From an uncultured Christensenella sp. (lineage in GTDB: Bacteria > Bacillota > Clostridia > Christensenellales > Borkfalkiaceae): a stretch of DNA of 64,000 bases. The notes beneath the pieces were generated by a model. The model did not search any database. It was not told the origin of the DNA and worked only from the letters and a program-made list of their open reading frames with translations. Made by a program: the position numbers and the translations under genes. Numbering within the stretch: position 1 is the first letter of the stretch; the number at the start of each line of letters is the position of its first letter. The stretch covers positions 1 to 64,000 of the forward strand of contig CAJKUC010000003.1 of assembly GCA_905203015.1 (NCBI GenBank), in the 5' to 3' direction. Of the stretch, positions 58,657 through 64,000 are shown one piece after another.

Positions 58657-60753
58657 ATGCCGGCATTAGAAAACAGCAAAATTTTCAAAACGGATTATGC
58701 GGGGAGAGAACTTACCGTAGAAATCGGCAAGTACGCGGAACAGGCGAACGGCGCATGCCTCGTCCGTTGCGGCGACACGGTGGTGAACGTCACCGTTTGT
58801 ATGGCGGATAAGCCTCGGGAAGGAATGGATTTCTTCCCCCTGTCCGTCGATTACGAAGAAAAAATGTTCGCCGTGGGTAAAATTCCCGGCGGCTTCAAAA
58901 AGAGAGAGGGCAGGGCTTCCGATAAAGCGATTCTGGTCAGCAGATTGATCGATCGTCCTATCCGCCCGTTGTTTCCCAAGGGAATCTTTAACGACGTAGT
59001 GGTGGTGGCCACCGCGCTTTCCGTCGATCCCGATATCGCGCCCGAGCCCATCGCCATGATCGGTTCGTCCATCGCGCTTTCCATTTCGGATATTCCTTGG
59101 GCAGGTCCTACGGGCAGCGTTATCGTCGGCTGTATCGACGGTAAGTATGTGATCAATCCCACCGTCGCGCAGAAAGAAAAGAGCACGATTCATCTTTCCC
59201 TCGCGGGCACGAAAGACGCGATTCTGATGATCGAAGCGGGCGCGAAAGAAGTTACCGACGCGGAAATGGTCGGCGCGATCACGTTCGGTCACGAAGAAAT
59301 CAAAAAAGTATGCGCGTTCATCGAAGAGATCTCAAAAGTTGCGGGCAAGCCCAAGAGAGAAATGGAACTCTACCATATTCCCGAAGATCTCGACGCTGCC
59401 GTGAAAGAATACGGCTACGATAAACTCGTCTGGGCGCTCGATACGTTCGATCGTAAAGAAAGAGAAAATCGTCAGGCGGAAGCGGAAAAAGAAATCCTCG
59501 AGCACTTCGCCGACATCTATCCCGATAAACAGAGAGAAATCAAAGATTCCATCTACTATATCACGAAAGCGATCGTAAGAAAGAAGATCTTTGAAAACGG
59601 CGTTCGTCCCGACGGCAGAAAACTCAAAGAAGTACGTCCCATCTGGTGCGAACACGGCGTTCTTCCCCGCGTGCACGGCTCGGCTGTGTTTACGAGAGGT
59701 CAGACGCAGGCTCTCACCACCTGCACGCTCGGCATGCTCGACGAAGCGCAGAGAATGGAAGGTCTCGACGAGGAAGAAGAAAAACGCTATATGCATCAGT
59801 ACAACTTCCCCGGCTATTGCACGGGCGAAGCGAAGGCGCTGCGCAGCCCCGGTCGCCGCGAAATCGGTCACGGCGCGCTTGCGGAACGCGCTCTCGTTCC
59901 CGTAATCCCCTCGGAAGAAGAATTCCCGTACGCGATCCGCGTGGTGTCCGATATTCTTTCGTCTAACGGTTCGTCCTCGATGGCTTCCGTGTGCGGTTCC
60001 ACGATGGCTCTGATGGACGCGGGCGTTCCCATCAAGGCTCCCGTCGCGGGTTGTGCCATGGGGCTTATCAAAGATCCCGAAACGGGTAAATACGTCATTA
60101 TGACGGATATTCAGGGGCTTGAAGATTTCCTCGGCGATATGGATTTCAAGGTTGCGGGTACGGAAAAGGGTATCACTGCGATTCAGATGGATATCAAGAT
60201 CAAAGGCATTTCCGAACAGATCATGCTTGACGCGATCGCTCAGGCGCAGGAAGGCAGAAGATTTATTCTCGGCAAGATGCTCGAATGTATCCCCGAAGTC
60301 AACGATCATCTCTCCGATTACGCGCCGAAGATCATTTCTTTCAAGATCAATCCCGAAAAGATCGGCGACGTGGTAGGCAAACAGGGCAAAGTGATCAATA
60401 AGATCATCGAGCAGACGGGTACGAAGATCAATATCGAAGAAGACGGCACGGTGTGCATCGCATGCTACGGCGACGTGGCGGCGGCGCAACGCGCGAAGTG
60501 TATCGTAGAATCGATCGCGCACGATCCCGAAGTCGGCGATATGTTTGTCGGCGTCGTGGTGAGAATCCTCTCCAAAGTGGGCGCGTTCGTGGAATTTGCT
60601 CCCGGAAAAGACGGCATGGTGCACATTTCCCGCCTTTCCAAAGACAGAGTGAATCAGGTGGAAGACGTTCTCAATATCGGCGATAAAGTGAAAGTGGAAA
60701 TCATTAAAATCGGCGAAAAAGGCGTTGATCTGAAACTTCTCGAAAAGATGTAA
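58657..60753 (+). CDS. pnp: Polyribonucleotide nucleotidyltransferase (PNPase)
   Basis: A 698-residue protein. Two RNase PH domains contain FFPLSVDYEEKMFAVGKIPG and SRLIDRPIRPLFP (first) and TRGQTQALTTCTLGM, SPGRREIGHGALAERAL and IQGLEDFLGDMDFKVAGT (second). A KH domain follows with IGDVVGKQGKVINKIIEQTG, and an S1 domain with FVGVVVRILSKVGAFVEF and MVHISRLSKDRV. It degrades RNA 3' to 5' with phosphate and adds tails. AAGGAG precedes the ATG. All catalytic segments look complete. Confidence 0.98.
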   Translation: MPALENSKIFKTDYAGRELTVEIGKYAEQANGACLVRCGDTVVNVTVCMADKPREGMDFFPLSVDYEEKMFAVGKIPGGFKKREGRASDKAILVSRLIDRPIRPLFPKGIFNDVVVVATALSVDPDIAPEPIAMIGSSIALSISDIPWAGPTGSVIVGCIDGKYVINPTVAQKEKSTIHLSLAGTKDAILMIEAGAKEVTDAEMVGAITFGHEEIKKVCAFIEEISKVAGKPKREMELYHIPEDLDAAVKEYGYDKLVWALDTFDRKERENRQAEAEKEILEHFADIYPDKQREIKDSIYYITKAIVRKKIFENGVRPDGRKLKEVRPIWCEHGVLPRVHGSAVFTRGQTQALTTCTLGMLDEAQRMEGLDEEEEKRYMHQYNFPGYCTGEAKALRSPGRREIGHGALAERALVPVIPSEEEFPYAIRVVSDILSSNGSSSMASVCGSTMALMDAGVPIKAPVAGCAMGLIKDPETGKYVIMTDIQGLEDFLGDMDFKVAGTEKGITAIQMDIKIKGISEQIMLDAIAQAQEGRRFILGKMLECIPEVNDHLSDYAPKIISFKINPEKIGDVVGKQGKVINKIIEQTGTKINIEEDGTVCIACYGDVAAAQRAKCIVESIAHDPEVGDMFVGVVVRILSKVGAFVEFAPGKDGMVHISRLSKDRVNQVEDVLNIGDKVKVEIIKIGEKGVDLKLLEKM

Positions 60754-60798
60754 TCGGGCGTTTTTGCGGATAAAAGCATAACGCATCGCAAACAGTTT

Positions 60799-60829
60799 CC
60801 CCTTCGATATTTTGTCGGAGGGGGCTTTT
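60799..60829 (+). terminator. Intrinsic terminator after pnp
   Basis: CCCCTTCGA pairs with TCGGAGGGG (one wobble) and is followed by GGCTTTT. Confidence 0.75.
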
Positions 60830-60927
60830 GTATCGGAAAGGAAAATAAGAAAAACGCGGCGGAAAGCATATCGCTGAACGCTTTCGGCGCGGTTCCCGTT
60901 CCGTCCGAAAACGCGGGAAAGGCATAT

Positions 60928-62277
60928 ATGAAAGATCTTACGCAGCAAAATATCTATAAAACGTTTTTCCTTTTCGGCGCGCCGCTGGTGCTGGCGGGCT
61001 TGCTGGCGCAGGCGTACGGCATCATCGATACGTCGATCGCGGGCAAAATGATCGGCGATAAGGGCCTTGCGGCAACGGGCGCGACGTCTCCTCTCACTAC
61101 GGCGATTTCCTCGCTGTTCTGGGGCTTCGGCGTAGGTTTTTCCGTATGGCTCGCACGCCTTTTTGGGGAAAGAAAATACGAAAAAATCAAATCTTCCGTC
61201 GCGCTCAGTTTTATGATTCAGTTGATCGTGGCGGGGGTAATCGTTGCGATCTGCCTGATTTTTCACGACGGAATTTTCGATCTGCTTCGCGTAGACGAGG
61301 AAATCAGAAAAGAAGCGTACGAGTATTTTTCTTTCTATATCGTCGGGCTTGTTTTCATCGTTTTCAATAACACCTTTCTGTTTATTCTGAACGCTTTCGG
61401 TATCAGTACGTTCACGCTGTATATGTCTTTGCTCGCTACGGTGCTGAATATCGGCGGAAATATTCTGCTCGTGTCGCTCGGGCTCGGCGTGGCGGGGCTT
61501 GCGATTTCTTCGGTGTTTGCGGCGGTGGCGGTAGACGGCTGTTACCTTCTGAAACTGCACGCCTGCTATAAAGAAATGGGCGTGGGCACGGCGAAAATTA
61601 CGTTTAAGAATCTCGGTTTTTCCTCCTCCCTCGCTTACGCGCTTCCCAATATGGCGCAGCAGGGAGTGATGTATCTTTCGTCGCTTCTCCTGTCGCCGCT
61701 TGTAAACGGCATGGGCGCTTCCGCTTCTGCGGCGTATACCGTCGCGCTCACCGTGTTCAATCTCATTCAGGCGGTGTACTGCAATTCGTCGAAAGCGGTG
61801 AGCAATTATTCGGCGCAATGCGTCGGTTTGCATAAATACAGAGGCTTGAAAAAAGGACTCGGCGTAGGTGTCCTGCAGGGGCTTGCGTTCACTTTGCCGT
61901 TTATCGTTGTCTGCTCGGTTCTGCCCGATAAAGTGTGTTCTCTGTTTTTCAAGGCGGATGCCGACGCGCTTTCGCGGGAATATGCCGAATTGTTCGCCCG
62001 CACGTACGTTCCGTTCATGGTGTTCGCCATTCTGAATAACCTTTTTCACGCGCTGTATCGCGGCGTAAAGGCCTCGGCGTTTTTGTTCTCGTCTACGTTC
62101 GTCGGCGCGGCGGTGCGCTGGATCGCTTCGTTTCTGCTGATCTCGAAATACGGCATGCCGGGCTTTTTTGCGGGCTGGGCGATTTCCTGGGTGGGGGAAG
62201 CGTTGTACGCGTTCGCGCTGTTTCTCACGGGGCGGTGGAATCCTGCAAGAAGAGAAGCGACGGAATCCCGCGATTGA
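60928..62277 (+). CDS. MATE family efflux transporter
   Basis: A 449-residue protein with 12 predicted membrane helices in two homologous halves. It starts with KTFFLFGAPLVLAGLLAQAY and IIDTSIAGKMIGDKGLAATG; NTFLFILNAFGISTFTLYMS marks the centre of the first half, and YTVALTVFNLIQAVYCNSSK the start of the second. MATE proteins export drugs or other cationic compounds with sodium or proton gradients. GGAAAGG lies before the ATG. It has no regulator next to it and no substrate can be given. Confidence 0.92.
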   Translation: MKDLTQQNIYKTFFLFGAPLVLAGLLAQAYGIIDTSIAGKMIGDKGLAATGATSPLTTAISSLFWGFGVGFSVWLARLFGERKYEKIKSSVALSFMIQLIVAGVIVAICLIFHDGIFDLLRVDEEIRKEAYEYFSFYIVGLVFIVFNNTFLFILNAFGISTFTLYMSLLATVLNIGGNILLVSLGLGVAGLAISSVFAAVAVDGCYLLKLHACYKEMGVGTAKITFKNLGFSSSLAYALPNMAQQGVMYLSSLLLSPLVNGMGASASAAYTVALTVFNLIQAVYCNSSKAVSNYSAQCVGLHKYRGLKKGLGVGVLQGLAFTLPFIVVCSVLPDKVCSLFFKADADALSREYAELFARTYVPFMVFAILNNLFHALYRGVKASAFLFSSTFVGAAVRWIASFLLISKYGMPGFFAGWAISWVGEALYAFALFLTGRWNPARREATESRD

Positions 62278-62396
62278 TCCGGCGTTTTTCGGGTCGGCTT
62301 CATTATATCACGGATTTTGCGTTTTTCTCTCTTTGCGTGCCGTTTTTTTTGAGCGAAAAACGAAGGATACAGAAGGAAAACAAAACAGAAAAAATA

Positions 62397-62439
62397 AAAC
62401 AGCCTTATCCGCTTATATTTTGCGGCAGGCTGTTTTTTC
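62397..62439 (+). terminator. Intrinsic terminator after the MATE gene
   Basis: AACAGCCT and CCGC pair with GCGG and AGGCTGTT with small internal loops, followed by six T. It also separates the convergent mnmG. Confidence 0.82.
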
Positions 62440-62503
62440 GTTTGATATTGAATTTTGCGCGGCTTTATTGCCTCTTGAGAACGGAAAAAGTTCCGTCGTT
62501 CGG

Positions 62504-64000
62504 TTATCGGTTTTTCTTTCGTTCGGCTAAATACACCATCAGTACGGCAACGTCGGCGGGGTTCACGCCCGAAATTCTGCCCGCTTGCCCGAGGTTCAGC
62601 GGCTTGATGCGGCTCAATTTTTCCCGCGCTTCCAGCCTCAGCCCCGAAATCGAAGAATAATCGAGGTCGGAAGGCAGGGCTTTTTCTTCCAGTTTTTTCG
62701 CTCGCGCGATCTGTTCTTCCGCCTGTTTCACGTATCCGCCGTAGCGCACGGTGATTTCCGCCGTTTCCGCAACGTCGGAGGAGTATTCCGAGAATACGGA
62801 AAATTCCCGCATGATTTCGCAGAGCGGCACGTTCCGCCGCAACAGATCGGCATACGAAAGGGCGCAGTGAGGCGGTTCGTAGCCGTATTTTCTTAAAAGC
62901 GGCAGACTTTTTTCCCGATCCGCTTTTTCGTTCAGCCGTTCAAGCAGTTCTTCGTATAACGCTTTCCGTTTTGTATAGCGCGCATACCGTTCTTCGCTTA
63001 CCAGCCCGCACGCATAGCCGAGGGGAGTCAGGCGGAAATCCGCGTCGTCCTGCCGCAAGCAGATACGGTATTCCGCGCGGGAAGTCATCATACGATAGGG
63101 CTCGTCCGTGCCTTTCGTCACAAGATCGTCGATCAGAACGCCTATATACGCTTGATCTCGTCTTAAAACGAGCGGCGGAAGCCCGCGCAGTTTCAAAGAG
63201 GCGTTCAGCCCCGCGATCAATCCCTGCGCGGCCGCTTCTTCGTAGCCCGAGGTGCCGTTGATCTGTCCCGCGGTGTAAATGCCTTCCGCTTTTTTGAATT
63301 CCAGCGTGGGAAGTACGTCGAGCGTATCGATGCAATCGTATTCGATCGCGTAGCCGTAACGCACTACGTCGGCGTGTTCCAGCCCCGCCACGGAAGCGTA
63401 CATTTTCCGCTGTACGTCGTGCGGCATCGAGGTGGACATACCGCCCACGTAAATTTCCGACGTATCCGATCCTTCCGGTTCGAGGAACACCTGATGACGT
63501 TCCTTGTCTTTGAAACGTACGATTTTCGTTTCCACGGAAGGGCAGTACCGCGGACCCGTAGACGTGATCAGTCCGTTGTATAAGGGAGAGCGATCGAGGT
63601 TTTCGAGGATGATTTCATGCGTCTTCGCGTTTGTGTAGGTGAGATGGCAGGAAGCGGTGTTTTTCGGCGGATCGTCCGTCACGAAAGAAAACGCGTAGCC
63701 TTTTTCGTCGCCTTTCTGTTCTTCGCAGACGGCGAAATTCACCGTTTTACCGTCTACGCGCGCGGGCGTTCCCGTCTTGAAACGGCGGATTTTATAGCCG
63801 AGCGCGGCAAGCGACGCCGTAAGTTTCGTGGCGCGCGAAAATCCGTTCGGGCCGGAGGGCTGTACGAGGTCGCCCGTGATCGTCTGCGAATTGAGATATA
63901 CGCCCGTGCACACCACAACGGCGTGGCAGCGTATGATGCCGCCGTAGGTGGTTTTTACGCCTGCGCATTTTCCGTTTTCCGTAAGTATTTCGGCGGCTTC
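62504..64000 (-). CDS. mnmG: tRNA uridine-5-carboxymethylaminomethyl modification enzyme MnmG, N-terminus outside the window
   Basis: The frame runs open to the window edge at 64000, so the FAD-binding N-terminus is missing; about 498 residues are seen. They include VVVCTGVYLNSQTITGDLVQ, TASLAALGYKIRRFKTGTPA, AGQINGTSGYEEAAAQGLIA (conserved FAD and NADH part) and the C-terminal LNLGQAGRISGVNPADVAVL that binds MnmE. With MnmE it modifies U34 of several tRNAs. It is on the minus strand, convergent to the MATE gene. mnmE, if present, would be beyond the window. Confidence 0.95.
   Translation of the reverse strand, partial: EAAEILTENGKCAGVKTTYGGIIRCHAVVVCTGVYLNSQTITGDLVQPSGPNGFSRATKLTASLAALGYKIRRFKTGTPARVDGKTVNFAVCEEQKGDEKGYAFSFVTDDPPKNTASCHLTYTNAKTHEIILENLDRSPLYNGLITSTGPRYCPSVETKIVRFKDKERHQVFLEPEGSDTSEIYVGGMSTSMPHDVQRKMYASVAGLEHADVVRYGYAIEYDCIDTLDVLPTLEFKKAEGIYTAGQINGTSGYEEAAAQGLIAGLNASLKLRGLPPLVLRRDQAYIGVLIDDLVTKGTDEPYRMMTSRAEYRICLRQDDADFRLTPLGYACGLVSEERYARYTKRKALYEELLERLNEKADREKSLPLLRKYGYEPPHCALSYADLLRRNVPLCEIMREFSVFSEYSSDVAETAEITVRYGGYVKQAEEQIARAKKLEEKALPSDLDYSSISGLRLEAREKLSRIKPLNLGQAGRISGVNPADVAVLMVYLAERKKNR

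Noticed and set aside
59332..62049. A 905-codon open frame on the minus strand across pnp and the MATE gene
   Set aside because: Both plus-strand genes are certain. The antisense frame spans two genes and their gap, is rich in Arg, His and Phe, and results from the strong codon bias of this genome. The same holds for long antisense frames over sigG, GH36, metG, recJ and rsh.

Overview
The window reads as the chromosome of a low-oxygen, endospore-forming, single-membrane bacterium of the Bacillota (Clostridia). The signs are a SigG-type forespore sigma factor, SpmA/SpmB, desulfoferrodoxin and a flavodiiron protein instead of classical oxygen defence, HemZ, the clostridial form of phosphatidylserine synthase, and Firmicutes-style promoters (TTGACA, 17 bp, TATAAT) and leaders. 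Codon use strongly favours GCG, GAA, AAA and GGC, which also produces very long spurious antisense reading frames. I cannot name the genus; an uncultured gut lineage near Christensenellales is a guess only.

Layout. 1-9463: end of a surface polysaccharide locus: truncated Wzy-like polymerase/ligase, GT4 glycosyltransferase, hexapeptide acyltransferase, Wzx-like flippase, then the UDP-N-acetyl-L-fucosamine genes capE, capF and capG, with an AT-rich glycosyltransferase between capF and capG, and a nucleotidyltransferase-fold protein. 9674-16092: sigG, a small alarmone synthetase, a GH36 alpha-galactosidase, a left-handed beta-helix protein and glmM. 16279-19399: oxygen-defence block with a predicted diiron ferritin-like protein, then desulfoferrodoxin and flavodiiron protein behind a PerR-like box. 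19552-20848: scar of mobile DNA, with a tyrosine integrase fragment joined to the tail of a serine recombinase, followed by a broken beta-helix-like gene. 21011-24866: rpmG-secE-nusG-rplK-rplA and rplJ-rplL with structured leaders; rpoB does not follow. 24901-25678: divergent XRE repressor and small membrane protein sharing palindromic operators.

25866-32148: pyrG behind a leader terminator, then a flippase-like membrane protein, pssA, psd and rsmA. 32172-37643: PAP2 protein, cysteine desulfurase, a short 2[4Fe-4S] ferredoxin preceded by a four-copy 22-bp repeat, two methyltransferases, and convergent spmA-spmB. 37752-47718: metG, tatD, the TatD-associated radical SAM protein with a 149-residue Asn/Gly/Arg-rich head, a cyclophilin-like lipoprotein, a TetR-lipoprotein pair, an orphan minus-strand gene and a Myb-like coiled-coil protein. 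47907-51929: yajC, a TIGR04086 membrane protein, and divergent secD and secF. 51957-64000: recJ, rsh, hemZ, rpsO, pnp, a MATE exporter, and the 3' part of mnmG on the minus strand.

Most of the window is housekeeping. No CRISPR array, rRNA, tRNA, intact insertion sequence or complete defence system is visible. The most unusual items are the low-complexity radical SAM protein, the 22-bp iteron-like repeat, the XRE operator set, the ferritin-like protein beside the PerR-box operon, the recombinase chimera, and the SecD/SecF pair that appears to lack proton-relay acids. All family assignments are from reading motifs and gene order; no database search was run.
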